Source: Paraspadella gotoi
Taxonomy: Eukaryota > Chaetognatha
Assembly: GCA_051294375.1 (NCBI GenBank)
Contig: CM119263.1
Coordinates: 17,404,171 to 17,468,170, forward strand
Direction of reading: 5' to 3'
DNA length: 64,000 nt
Positions 1 to 15,423 of this stretch are shown in pieces. Numbering within the stretch: the first letter of the stretch is position 1; each line of letters starts with the position of its first letter. The notes under the pieces were generated by a model, which did no database searches, was not told where the DNA came from, and worked only from the letters and a program-made list of their open reading frames with translations. Made by a program: the position numbers and the translations under genes.

Positions 1-585
1 CGTGGACGACAGGGCGGATATCCGATTTGACGCTCGCTCCTTTTTTTAAATTATGGTTTTACGGTTAGTTAAGCCACTTCCGATCCGAGAAGGAAACGAG
101 GACGATGAAAGCGACGACGACCACTTTTTGGGCCTCATAACGCCTACGAGATATTTTGTTTAACTCTAATGTCTAATTAATAGAGTTTGCGGCTCAGAAG
201 CATTTATATGTGATCTTATTCATGGCGGAAGAAAAAAAAACATTTTGAATAATTTTTTTCTGTAATCTTCATCTTCAACTTAATCATGTAAAAATTTATA
301 TCATCTCGTTATAAAAAAAAAATTTGAAAGTTACTCATTGTTACTAACAATGTTAGTATACTTTTATGTTTTAATTGTTCTTAGTTTGTGTCAGTTCGAT
401 ATTTTTTTCTGTTTTTTTATTTCTTTCCCTCAACTTTTTTTCCCCATTTTTATGGTGGACCATCCTTTTTTTTCCCTTCCTTCCTCTGTCTGATTCTTGA
501 TTTTTCCCGTTTCATGATGTTGAAATTTGGAAGCTAAGGCTAAAGGTCGGTTAGCTATTACCGGGATTTCAGATTTCCTCCGGCT

Positions 586-720
<135 letters not shown>

Positions 721-1464
721 CATAGGAATCGTCTGGAAAAAAAGGTTTTTTTTACCTCTTGTTATCAATACGGCCGATTTTTTTAACTCCATTCAAGTCT
801 TGATTACTCCGGAAATCTCTCGGTGCCGAATCTCAGAAAATAATTTAAACAAAAAGAAAAAAAATTCGAATACACGATCGTCGAACTTATGAAATAAACT
901 TGGTTTTATTTTGTCATATTTGCAAACTCAACAAAATTGCGGTTGATAGGCAAATTTTAAAAATATCTCAGTAATCATTCTAATTAAAAAAAATAACGCG
1001 GTTGAAGTCGTAATTCGGTCGCCATCCATATTTAATAATCCGATAAAAAAATATTCCAGGTGACGGATCCGTATTCAATCAATCGGTGGCTTTCCACTTT
1101 TTCTCTCGCGTCGACGGCCGATTCCATCAAGGATTCGGCGAAACTCTTCGTCGCGAATCTCATGGTCGTGTTGGGACTTCCGGTCGTCGGTCCTCGGTCG
1201 AGACGCTCTCCGTCCGTCTCTCCCGCTTCGCTCGCGGTCTCGCATCCTACGCTTGGCCACACCCCACTCGCCGCAAACCTCGTCCTTCGGTTCCCTCAAT
1301 TCCTCCATGGCGTGACATTCGACCTTGCCGCCCCTCGATTACCCCCAACCCCCTTTACTCCCGCTACTCCATCCCCAATTTAACCACCCCTTACGTGTTA
1401 TTTCCCGCTTCTCCCTCATTCTCTCAAACCTCCTCCACCTTTTTCCCCCTCCCAACCCCCTGCC

Positions 1465-4400
1465 GTGCGGCATGTCTTTTCCACCATGCGTCTTCATGCT
1501 TCTGCTAATTTCGCCGGCGTCAATCATTTCCTCCTCCTCGTCGTTTTCCTCTTCCTCTTCCTTCTCCTCGCCCGCCAATCGGGCGCGTGCTCGCGTCGTC
1601 CAATCGTAAAGACGACGGTCGAGTTGTCGGCCCCGAACGCCGCTTCGGAGCCGACGTCCGCGAACTCGACGACTACGACGACGTCTCTGCCGACGCCCAC
1701 GATGACGTCGGGTTCCACTTCCGGTCAAAGGACGACGACTCGATCGACGGCGACGGCGTCTACTTCCCGCGCCCAGTCGCTGCCGCGTGAAGAGCAGCAG
1801 CCGTGTCCGGCGCCCTTGCGCGAAAACTACTGCCTCAACGACGGCACCTGCTTCATCATGGACTTACCGCAAGGTTGCTTGCCGACCGGCCGCACCTGCT
1901 TGAGCAACTGTAAATGCCGCAAAGGGTGGATGGGCGCCCGGTGCGGGGACCGCGCGATAGACAACGACGTCCTCGGCGGCGACGGAGGCGGCGACGACGG
2001 CGGCGCGGATGGCGGTCAAGGCGACGACGGAGATGACAGAGAGGCGACGATGTCGACGGCGACCTCAACGACGGCCGACGACGAAGACGACGGCGCCGGC
2101 CCGTCATGCGATCCTGGCGGCCACTGCGAGGACGACGACGAGTCTTGGAAAGGTTTGTCTTTTTACGTACATATTAAGGAATTTTTGTTTTCTTGATGCT
2201 TTTACAGAATACATTTTTTGGATCATTTTCATAGACCTAGTTGAGACTAACCTACAGGGTCTTCAATCTGGCGCGATACGAAAAGACTCGTAATTCTTTC
2301 TCTGTATATTATTTTTATGACATTATGACATTAGTTAGAAAACTACTTGATGTTTAAGTTGACCTAAAAAATGAAGTATGAAAACAAATTTTATTGTTTT
2401 AATGGGAACTGAAGGATTGATAGTAAGATCCATTTTCAAAGTAAAAATTCTGCTTCTTCAGAAATTTACCATCTGAGGAAAATATTTATAACATAGCAAC
2501 TATCCTAGCTAGAATGTTACGAATTGGTGAGAAAAAAGTATTTTTCTTTTAGTATAAAAAAATTGTATAATCTGATTGTTCTTTGTTTCGATTATATTCC
2601 AAGTTTTTTCATATCACTCCCACGATTGAAGTCCCTGTATTATTTCCTCCAGCAGTTTACGTTGTTCATTCCAAAAAATGTTTTAAAATTTTTTAAATAG
2701 GATTATTTAATAAACTAGAGCGGTTTTTTAACCTGCGCGGTGTTATTTTTCGCGAATCCAAAGACGAAAAGATGCCACCCAGGTGATAAGATTTGAGGAT
2801 TAGAGAAGAACTGTGACGATTCTCGGATTCACAAGTTCACGAATCACACCGCATATTGCAGCTCTTTGATGAAAACTACGGGTGAAGGGGAAAAAGAGTC
2901 AAAGAAGAGGATTTAAAAGATATTATTTACTGTATTATATAAAAAATAATAACCCACCCGATACATCGTTTGCTTGAAACAGTTAGGAATCTTTTGAGTC
3001 ATTGCAAATTGTGAACCGATCAATTTACTGATCTATTTAAATCTAAACCAAAATATGTCTATCGGGGTTTTTCAGTGGTACACAATAGAAGCAATTTTAC
3101 AAACATGAACGACAGACATTGTCGATATTTACATAACAATGATTAAAAAATTTATTCCCGCAGGCTCAATTGAATCAGCGACTGTGATTTCGGGATCTGT
3201 GATTTTTATCTTTTTCTGCGTCGTCGCAATTTTTGTTGCCTGGAACTGGGCCAAGAAAAAAGGCGTTGTCAAAAAGATCTCAAGTGCGAGTAAGTGCTAT
3301 GAACTAATAACGTTGTTAGAACATACGAATTTATCAGCTAAAAATAGAATTTATCTAAAAAATAAGAATCGTATGTGGGTAACATCGACGTACCCCTTAT
3401 AAACGACAAAGCGAATAAGTACTATTTAACAAAATTATATTTCACTTTTGTAACTAATCACAAGCTTTACAAATAAATAACCAGATATCTTTTTTTAAAT
3501 CTTTTTTTTCATGCTTGCCGTATTCTTTATCAATTGTCATTCTTGTTATTCTCTCTATATTCAATATAATATTGATCACCGGCTCACATCCACCATCGTT
3601 CTGCCGATCCCATTGCCTCAGAGCGGGAACGCACCATCCACAGTCCTAACGACTTGCCTCTCTGTTGGCAAAGGAAGGCCGCTCTAGGGTAACCGCGCCA
3701 GTGACAGGAGGTTGCACTGAGGGTTAGAAGCCCCCAAAGTCAACAGTGAGATGCTCCGTCCTAATGGGCATCAGGGGAAGCCCCGATGTTGCCATACAGT
3801 ATTCTTTTTAACTCTAAATCTAGCATCATTCAATGAAATTGGTACAACCAATATAAAAATTATCCATTCATTTAATAAATAAGCTATCTTTTACTTAATA
3901 TTTTTTATCAAACCTTCAAAAACCATATTTTTTCGTTTCCCTAGGATCCTTTGGTCTTCGTTGCAACTCCCCTTCCCTCAGCCAACGGTCTACTCCCATC
4001 GAACACCCTCTCAGATCCGAGAGTCTCCATTCTTCCTCCACCCAGTCCACAAACCTTTACACCCCTTGTCCACTGCCCGCCACTCGAAGCTCGACATCTG
4101 AGGGACGCCGTCCACCCGTGGCTCCTTCCGCGCCTCCTTTGCGACCGTCAAGGCCTGACCTTCTTTTGCTCGTGCCGCCGGCGCCCGAGGAGTCACCGCC
4201 GCTCGAGGTCGAATGTTCGAGACGCACGGGGCCTCCTCTTGAAGCCCGTCAGTTAGGCATCGCGAGCCGGCCCCCACCAGCTCGGTCGGTTGACCGGGAG
4301 TCCGCAGCGGGCGGCCCCTTTAAAATCTCCGACGCGGTGAGCGGGCAGCCCTCGACCGTCTTGAACGGGCTTCCTTTTACCACTTTCGACGGGCGCCCGC

Positions 4401-4747
4401 CCGACTACCCCGTCAGTCACCCGCTAAAACTGAAAGGCTTCGTCGCCCCGACGGCCAGCGGTAACCCGTATAAACTAAACGGTTTCGCGCCTACGTTACT
4501 TCCGCTGAAGCAGCCAATGATGTACGGCTGCCCCTCGAATCGCGAAGAGCGCCTTCCCGTTTCGAACGGGCACCTTCCGTCGTCAAACGGGCGCGCGCCA
4601 TCATCGTGCCCCTCTCGCCCGTCCACTCTGGGCCCGTTGATCGGAAGCACCCAGAGCTTTCAACACTACCGACCGGCTTTTCGTCCCGTGCACAGATCCG
4701 ACGTCGCCCATCCCGCCGACGTCGACGCAACGCTTACCGCCGTTTGA
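1465..4747 (+). CDS. Transmembrane EGF-family ligand, Spitz/neuregulin-like (3 exons)
   Basis: Probable membrane-anchored precursor of an EGF-receptor ligand. Exons are 1465-2152, 3164-3289 and 3945-4747; both introns are phase 1 with GTTTGT/CCCGCAG and GTAAGT/CCCTAG borders, giving 538 residues. The start is the first Met after an in-frame stop at 1381; an acceptor at 1058 suggests the exon begins at 1059 with 5' UTR. A hydrophobic stretch (LLLVVFLFLFLLLA) near residues 25-38 acts as the signal peptide. Residues 114-160 form one EGF domain, with YCLNDGTCF at the front and CKCRKGWMGARC at the end, as in EGF-receptor ligands; an extra Cys pair lies in the C3-C4 loop. A Thr/Ser-rich stretch precedes the domain, and an Asp/Gly-rich linker follows. 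Residues 236-258 are the membrane helix, starting ATVISGS and followed by Lys. The long cytoplasmic tail is Pro-rich. Family call is strong; the orthologue is uncertain. Confidence 0.82.
3575..3803 (-). repeat. Dispersed repeat, copy 1 (intron 2 of EGF ligand)
   Basis: On the minus strand this matches 30956-31195 over about 230 bases. Shared blocks include CATCTCACTGTTG, CACTGGCGCGGTTACCCT and AAGTCGTTAGGACTGTGGAT. It lies wholly within an intron. No open frame or target-site duplication is obvious. It is probably a short non-autonomous retroelement, but the class is not determined. Confidence 0.75.
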
Positions 4748-4937
4748 CGGGTCAAGTGGCGCTATCGTTTGGGACGTCGTAGACGAAGACGTCAATGTTA
4801 TCTTCACAATCAAAAAAAGAAAAAAACAATTTCAAAAGAAAAAAAAAATTAATACGGAGACATGATCTTCTCGCGGCGAATGCCATCGGCGAGAACGACG
4901 ACAACAGCCAGAATCACTAAAACCAATCTAGGAAAAC

Positions 4938-4943
4938 AATAAA
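4938..4943 (+). terminator. Polyadenylation signal AATAAA of the EGF-ligand gene
   Basis: First canonical AATAAA downstream of the stop codon at 4747, about 190 bases into the 3' UTR. It is preserved in the second copy of the block. Confidence 0.5.
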
Positions 4944-4947
4944 CGAA

Positions 4948-5745
4948 CGAATCAAAACGAAACATGGACAATTTTGACGATTAAATCATCTTTGAAATTT
5001 AAAACAGACAAGTTAATTTACACAAACGCACGGAATTTGTGAATTTTCTTAACTATATTTGATGATAGCCGCGAGAAATAATACCACAGATTAAACTTCT
5101 ACTGAAACTACGACAGCAACATGAATATTCGCCCTCGACAATATCGAGTCGCCGCTCATTGCCGCGACGGACGTCGCCGCCGCCGCTGAAGCCGAGAGAA
5201 ATCGCCGATTCCGAAGATCGTCTCGTCGCGTCCCGACGATTTCCTCCACAAAAGAGAATTTCGTTCTTGTTTTTTCTTTCTTTTTTTTTCTCTCTTTCTT
5301 TTTCTTCTGTTTCCCTTTTGTTTTTGGGCGATACACGTAGATTGAATACCGTTGTATCGGCACGAGAGACTGGATTGACAAATGGGGAAGGGGGAATCCG
5401 CTACTTGGAGTCGGCGGGGGCTCGATTACGGTCAGGGTCATAAAAGGTCTTTTTTTTTAAGTTTATATTTTATTAATTTTTTTAACGAATATACTTTCAG
5501 ATTTTATATATTTTTTAGAAACGTTAATTCGTTTAATAATAAGCATAGAGGGAAATGATAAAAAATAAAAATGTAACAACGTAATCTAATTTGAAAGTCA
5601 TCGCTGACTCCCACGGCGTCTTCCTTCCATCTGCCACCGCAATGAGAATTACGGTCTAAGCCTTGACGACAATGACGCAAACACTAAATTCCAATGTTTT
5701 TTCATTTATAGTTAAAAAGACGGTTTGTTTTTTTCTTATTTTTTT
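4948..5745. other. Downstream flank of EGF gene, no supported gene
   Basis: Open frames of about 100 residues exist on both strands at 5091-5443, but the two copies of the block disagree in frame and composition (poly-Lys, Ala-rich). I see no splice or family signal that decides for either. Confidence 0.5.
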
Positions 5746-5747
5746 TT

Positions 5748-7234
5748 TGGGCTTTGGCGCGGCGTGCGTTGGCGCCGGAGAAAGTAAAATTTCCTTCGAC
5801 ACAAGGGTCGTAATAACTTCTACGCCCCCGGCGACCGAGACAATGACGAAAGGGATGAGGAGGAGGAGGAGGAAGGAGGAGGTGAGACAATCGTCGGGTG
5901 GGAGGACGAGAAAGAAGAGCGATTTCTTTCTATTTGGTCAAATTGGTTTCTTAAACCAAGGTCCCAGAAGATTTCGAGTCTTGAACTAGTATACTTTCTT
6001 GAAATTTAATCACGCGGATCAAATTTAATTAGTATATAATAAATGACTTTATAAAAAAGATATTTTTTCCGCGTTCGTGGGCTAAATTGCATTGGTTAGC
6101 ACGAACCTTTTGGAAAGAATTTCATGTCTTCTACTTTCTATAAAGTTCAAAAACTACCCGGTTCTTATTTTATAACTCTTATTGTAGTTTGCAATATTGT
6201 TGGAGTCCTCGACCAGTCAAGTTGCCGAAGCGAATTGAAAAAGAACGAAAACGAGGCTGTCTCCTCGATTTTCTTAATTTTTTTTCATGATTTCGAGTTT
6301 TAAATTTTAATCGATTTTAGACAAAATAAATTTCCAAAATTTATTATTCGAATTTTAGAAGTCCAAGTTAAATAACGAATGATTGTTCTACGGCATTTCA
6401 TTTCGTTTCTCATACTTTAGTTAGAAAAAAGATCTGAACTCCAGAGAATGACGGACTGGACGCGGATTCGCCAATTGTGGGGGCTGGGTGAGGAGATAAT
6501 TTTGAAACTCACTGATCAAATGATTCTGCAGATGAATAAATAAAAAAACAAAAGGAACGGCTTGATAATTTATTTAATTCAATTAAATAAAGCATACCTA
6601 AAAATATTAACAAGAGTGCTCGTATTCGGTATCAACAGTAAAAAATGAAAGTTATTTCAATTATCACAAATTATCGGATCTCCTCGCACGCGGATAATGT
6701 ACAACTAAGAACAGTTTTTAATTCCATTTTTCAACATAAAATACAGAAACATCAAGCGTAAAGCTGATTCGTATTTGGGCTGAAAATTTAGTCTTTCCGC
6801 TCGGATTCCCGAAATAAATATTACCATTAAAAAACTATTACTAATAAATTTGTGAGTTTAATGAATTTTATTTTTTTTGGGGGGGTTCTCGTATTGTGAT
6901 GATATGCGCGACATTGACGACAATGAGCCCCGCAACGTGAATCAACAGAATAAACAAATGAGCCGTCGAGTAACGAAAGTGAATTAGGACCTACAATGAA
7001 CAATCTCATCGAGACAAAAATAAAACTTATTCGTCGCCCATCTTTTCCAAGAATTTCGTTTCCTTTGCTTTTCAACCTTTGCGCATTTCTCCAATCTCTG
7101 TATGAACGTCTGTCCAAAATGCTCTTTTACATCGCTCCGATTCTCGTTCCTTCTCTTTATTCTAATTTCATTGGCCCCGGTCTTCTTTCAGCGAATCTGC
7201 CTCTCACGCTCTCTCTCTCCCCTCTCATCTCTCT

Positions 7235-7304
<70 letters not shown>

Positions 7305-7407
7305 ATTCTTTAAATCATGAGATTTTAAGTCCTAAGGTCATCATAATTCCGGTTTGCGTGTTTTTTTTCTGCCGCTTTGATTTGCGGGCGCACGAGAATT
7401 TCTTTCT

Positions 7408-7466
<59 letters not shown>

Positions 7467-8559
7467 TCTCTCCTCTTTCTTTCTCTTTCTCTCTTTTTCA
7501 TCTCCCTACTCTGTCTCTGTCTCTTTCCGAACCTTCGCTCGATTGCTAGAAAAACCGCCGATGTCTGGCAGAGGTACGCGATATGGCGACAGGGGAGGAA
7601 GGAAAAAATAGGAAAGTGGAAAAAAAGGAGAGGGAGGAAGGAAAAAGGAGGAAAGTGGAAAAAAGGAGAGGGAGAGAAGGAAAAAGGAGGAGAGAGGAAA
7701 AAAGGAGAGGAGGGAAGGAAAAAAGGAGGAGATATAGAAAAAAGGAGAGGGAGAAAAGGAAAAAGGAGGAAAGTGGAAAAAAAGAGAGGGAGGGACAGGA
7801 AAAAGGAGGAAAGTGGAAAATAAGGAGCTGAAGGAGGCGTAAGGATCCAAGCGAAGCAGAGCAAACTACCCATCCTATCCTCCACCGGGTCGCACCAGTC
7901 TAGAGGTTTCTCCATCCGGTCTCCGACGTCTCCACGTTCTCCAACTTCTCCCTCCACTCCGACACCTCCCCGACTCGCGCCAACAACAACATCGCCCTCG
8001 CGACCATGCAATGGTTCCACCGGCAAGGTCGCAGATAAATAAACTCGCGGTTTTTTCGAATTTTTATGTTTTGTTTCCACGACCAAGCAGCGGAACCAAG
8101 GAAGCCCACAGAATAAATGAACCCGTGGAATTATAACCGATCCGACTAACAATATAAAAACTGAACAATAAACTGCACTGATCAATATGCAAAAAAAAAA
8201 AGAGGTTTTTTAAAAATATTTTAACTAAAAAAAATAATAATGTTATCTTTGTAAGTATAGTAGGGCTTGGTTGATCGTTGACAAAAAAAGGAAGAGGGAG
8301 GAACTCATAAAGGCCATCTTTCTCGATGTTCAACATCCATCAGTTTTTGACGAGTAATAGAACAATCATACTGGCAATCTTTCTTTTTTATAATCTCATT
8401 CTCTATCATAATTTCTCCTATCTCAGAGTGGCCATCTATCTTAGTCTCTTCGCTCCGTATTTTTGTCTCCCCTTTCCCTTTTCTTTTGCCAAAATCATCC
8501 AAACATATGAAACCGCAAAAAAAAGTTTTTCCTTAGTCTCCTCCCCCTCCCCTCCCTCT

Positions 8560-8631
<72 letters not shown>

Positions 8632-8705
8632 CTCTTGGTCTCCCGTGGGTCAGGAATTCCGGTTGTTCTCGATGATCAACAGATTGAAACAGGATTAAGA
8701 TTTTA
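5748..8705 (-). other. Block B, reversed copy 1 (EGF-receptor intergenic sequence)
   Basis: Reverse complement of 19680-22630 and of 8731-11353. Its left edge (5748-5900) holds, on the minus strand, the signal-peptide end of receptor exon A, cut off in mid-exon. The rest is AT-rich intergenic DNA with CT tracts (7205-7309, 7413-7480, 8563-8630) and the polypurine array at 7590-7826. The edge joins the EGF block within a poly-T run, which suggests an assembly join. Confidence 0.85.
7590..7826 (+). repeat. Polypurine array of imperfect GGAAAAAGGAGGAAAGTGG units
   Basis: About 235 bases almost purely A and G on this strand, made of diverged units of roughly 35 bases (GGAAAAAGGAGGAAAGTGG then AAAAAAGGAGAGGGAG). 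Reverse-complement copies lie at 9290-9520 and 20575-20803. Such homopurine stretches can adopt triplex structure; the open frames across it (Lys/Glu/Arg or Phe/Ser/Leu) are compositional only. Confidence 0.85.
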
Positions 8706-8730
8706 NNNNNNNNNNNNNNNNNNNNNNNNN
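8706..8730. other. 25-N assembly gap at the centre of an inverted duplication
   Basis: Exactly 25 N. The flanks are reverse complements of each other (5748-8705 and 8731-11353), so the gap sits at the centre of a palindrome of about 5.6 kb. Confidence 0.95.
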
Positions 8731-11353
<2,623 letters not shown>

Positions 11354-11378
11354 NNNNNNNNNNNNNNNNNNNNNNNNN

Positions 11379-12466
11379 ATGTTCTTCTACTTTTCTATAA
11401 AGTCAAAAACTACCCGGTTCTTATTTTATAACTTCTATTGTTTTTGCATATTGTTGGAGTCTCGGCAGTCAAATTTGCCGAATGCGAAATTGAAAAAGAA
11501 ACGAAACGGAGGCTGTCTAACTTCGAGTTTCTAATTTTTTTCTGATTTCGAGTTTTACAATTTTATCGATTTTAGACAAAATTAAATTTCCAAATTTATT
11601 TTATCGAATTTTTTAGGGGAAGTCCAAGTCTAAATAACGAAATTGATTGTTCTACGGCATTTCATTTCGTTCTCATATAGTTTAGAAAAAAAAAGATCTG
11701 AATCAAGAGAATGACGGACTGGACCGGATCGCCAATTGTGGGGGCTGGGTGAGGAGAACTAATTTTTTGAAAACTCATGATCAAATGATTTCTGCAGATG
11801 AATAAATAAAAAAACAAAAGGGAACGCTTTGATAATTTATTTATCGAATTTAATAAAAGATACCTAAAATATTAACAAGAGTTGCTCGTATTCGGTATTC
11901 ACAATAAAAAAATGAAAGTTATTTCAATTATCACAAATTATCGGATCTCCTCGCACGCGGATAATGTACAACTAAGACACAGTTTTTATTCCATTTTTAC
12001 ACTAAAATACAGGAAATCAGTCGTAAAGCTGATTGTATTTGCTGAAAATTTAAGTCTTTCCGCTCGGATTCCGAAATAAATTTACCATATTAAAAATAAA
12101 CTATTACTAACTTAATTTGTGAGTTAATAACTTATTTTTTTGGAGGGGTCTCGTATTGTTGATGATAATTGCGCGACATTGACGACAACTGAGCGCAACT
12201 GAATCAACAGCAAAAACAAGTAGCTCGAGAACGAAAGTGAATAGGAACCTAGCATGAACAATTCTCATCGAGACGAAAATAAAACTTATTTCGTCCGCCA
12301 TCTTTCCAAGATTTCGTTTCCTTTGCTTTTTCAACCTTTGCGCATATTTCTCCAATCTCTATATGAACGTCTGTCCCAAAAATGCTCTTTACATTCGCTC
12401 CGATTCTCGTTCCTTCTCTTTTCTTTTTTTGGTTCGAGAATCGTCATTATTCTCTCTCTCCTCTCG

Positions 12467-12507
<41 letters not shown>

Positions 12508-12540
12508 CTCTTCTCTCTCTCTCTCTCTCTCTCTCTCGTT
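11379..12540 (-). other. Block B, reversed copy 3 (partial, error-rich)
   Basis: Same orientation as 6125-7310 and the same sequence apart from many single-base indels. It ends in the CT tract at 12457-12538. Three alternating passes over one locus (reverse, forward, reverse) are what an unsplit hairpin-adapter long read would give. Confidence 0.8.
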
Positions 12541-13072
12541 GTCGAGTTTTAATTTCTATTTAAATAATATGAAACGAAAAAAGAAAGAACGAATTCGCGT
12601 AAACGTATCTTCATTTTTCTCGTTGACTTTTGACCCAAATTTTGTCCAAACCGACCGATTTTCATCCAAACGTTTGAAATTTCTAGACTAATTTTTCTTT
12701 CTTTTCCATACATAGTTTTAAATTTTCGTAGGTTAATTGAATAATTTTTAAAATTTATGTTTTATTAAAATTTATTCGAATATATGTTTATTAAATTACT
12801 GTTCTTTACGAATTAACTCAGACCCTAAGGGTTGCGAACCATTTCGATCATAGAATTTTGTATGCGAATTCCGTAAAATCAAAATAATTCGGAAAACGTC
12901 TCAAGGTCAGGCAGTCCTTCAGTTTCGCTAAAATTGATGTCTTTTTATTTGGTATTTTATATTTTTTTTCTTCCATGTTCTAATAAAAACAAAAAACAAA
13001 TTTTGATTAAAGTGGAGATTTTAAAAGGAGAAAGAGGGAGATCAGAAAGAGGGAGAAATAAAGAGAAGAATG

Positions 13073-13165
<93 letters not shown>

Positions 13166-14012
13166 GGAGCGCAATTCCCTCCAATCTTCCCCCGGCGGCC
13201 GAAGAACAAATAATTCCGTGATTCTTTTTCCGTCGAAAAAAAAAAAAACTGAAGATAAAAAGAGAAAAAAAAGAGAATTGAAAGAAAGGCAACTAAAATG
13301 AAAATGAAAAAGAAAAAGAAAAGTAATCTCAAAGTCGGTGGATTCTGCAGCCAAAGCATCAAGCATGGGAGTCTCTTTGTCTCTCTGTCTCTGTCTCTCA
13401 TTTCTTCGCCTCGGTCTATCTCATCGCTTAATCGAAAACTAAGCCGAGGGGCGAACCGAACCTCGAAAGACAAAATTGATCAAAAATGAGAAACTTTCAA
13501 AAATTGATCATTTTCGGCGATTGTTTTTATTTTACACGTTTTCTCTTGCGTATTAGCTTCCCGTTTTTTTGGGGTTTTTTTATTTCAAGACAGAATATTG
13601 AGTCCTACTTTTTTTCAATGCCTGTGTCTTTAAAAATGATTTCCATTTCATCGCAGGAGACTCAACCTCACCTAAAGTGAAATAAATAATATTCTTTTCA
13701 TATTTTTTTAAAAAATTTTAGTTGCCACGCCAATTATTATTTCTCGACCAAGAAAAAATGGAAAGATGAATCGTTTATTCTCTGGGTCATAATTAGTCGT
13801 GTTTGCTTTAGTAGTTTTCGTGTACGAAGTCATACGCGGAACAGAAATTGTCTCAAAATTAATAATAAATTTACATGTCTCAGATTTGTAACCGAACTGA
13901 ATACGAGGGGGAAAGAAGACTCGAATACGCATGAGATCGAGTTAATTTCACTAAACTGAACCGGGTTTGTTTTGTGTTTTCGTCTCGAAGCGCGCAAAGA
14001 AAAAAGAGGCAG
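12541..14012. other. Single-copy AT-rich stretch, no gene seen; (GA)n at 13077-13157
   Basis: Not found elsewhere in the window. It contains one long GA tract and A/T-rich sequence. The frames through it are low complexity, and I see no exon with both splice borders. Confidence 0.5.
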
Positions 14013-14611
14013 CGTGGACGACAGGGCGGATATCCGATTTGACGCTCGCTCCTTTTTTTTAAATTATGTGTTTTAACGGTTAGTTAAGCCACTTCCGATC
14101 CGAGAAGGAAACGAGACGATGAAAGCGACGGACGACCACTTTTTGGGCCTCATAACGCCTACGAGATATTTTGTGTTAACTCTAATGTCTAATTAATAGA
14201 GTTTGCGGCTCAGAAGCATTTATATGTGATTCTATTCATGGCGGAAGAAAAAAAAACATTTGAATAATTTTTTTCTGTAATCTTCATCTTCAACTTAATC
14301 AAGTAAAAATTCATATCATCTCATTATAAAAAAAAAAATTTGAAAGTTACTCATTGTTACTAACTATGTTTTTTGTTTTAATTTGTTCTTAGTTTTGAGT
14401 CAGTTCGATATTTTTTTCTGTTTTTTATTTCTTTCCCTCAGACTTTTTTTCCCCATTTTTATGGTGGACCATCCTTTTTTTCCCTTCCTTCCTCTGTCTG
14501 ATTCTTGATTTTTCCCGTTTCATGATGTTGAAATTTGGAAGCTAAGGCTAAAGGTCGGTTAGCTATTACCGGGATTTCAAGATTTCCTCCGGCTTTACCT
14601 CCTCTCTCTCT

Positions 14612-14671
<60 letters not shown>

Positions 14672-15423
14672 CATTCATAGGAATCGTCTGGAAAAAAAGG
14701 TTTTTTTTTTACCTCTTGTTATCAATACGGCCGATTTTTTTAACTCCATTCAAGTCTTGATTACTCCGGAATCTCTCGGTGCACGAATCTCAGAAAATAA
14801 TTTAAACAAAAGAAAAAAAAAATCGAATACACGATCGTCGAACTTATGAAATAAACTTGGTTTTATTTAGTCATATTTGCAAAACTAACGAAAATTGCGG
14901 TTGATAGACAATTTTAAAAAATATCTCAGTAATCATTCTAAATTAAAAAAAATAACGCGGTTGAAGTCGTAATTCGGTCGCCATCCATATTTAAATAATC
15001 TCGATAAAAAAAAATATTCCAGGTGACGGATCCGTATTCAATCAATCGGTGGCTTTCCACTTTTTCTCTCGCGTCGACGGCCGATTCCATCAAGGATTCG
15101 GCGAAACTCTTGTCGCGAATCTCATGGTCTGTTGGGACTTCCGGTCGTCGGTCCTCGGGTCGAGACGCTCTCCGTCCGTCTCTCCCGTTCGCTCGCGGTC
15201 TCGCATCCTACCGCTTGGCCACACCCCACTCGCCGCAAACCTTCGTCCTTCGGTTCCCTCAATTCCTCCATGGCGTGACATTCGACCTTGCCGCACCCTC
15301 GATTACCCCCAACCCCCTTTACTCCCGCTACTCCATCCCCAATTTAACCACCCTTACGTTTAATTTCCCGCTCTCCCTCTTCTCTCAACCCCTCACCTTT
15401 TTCCCCCTCCCAATCCCCCTGCC

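Noticed and set aside
3951-4256. Alternative frame in exon 3 beginning VFVATPLPSANG
   Set aside because: It looked attractive and suggested a frameshift, but the phase-1 frame set by exon 2 (RSFGLRCNSPSLSQ) stays open all the way to 4747, so no shift is needed.
5091-5443. Frames of about 100 residues on both strands after the EGF gene
   Set aside because: The duplicate at 19006-19392 shifts frame in each; composition is Lys/Ala-rich and no splice or family signal chooses one.
7325-8185. A 286-residue minus frame rich in Phe, Ser and Leu
   Set aside because: It crosses the polypurine array and two GA tracts; the copies at 8789-9571 and 20208-21071 differ by frameshifts throughout.
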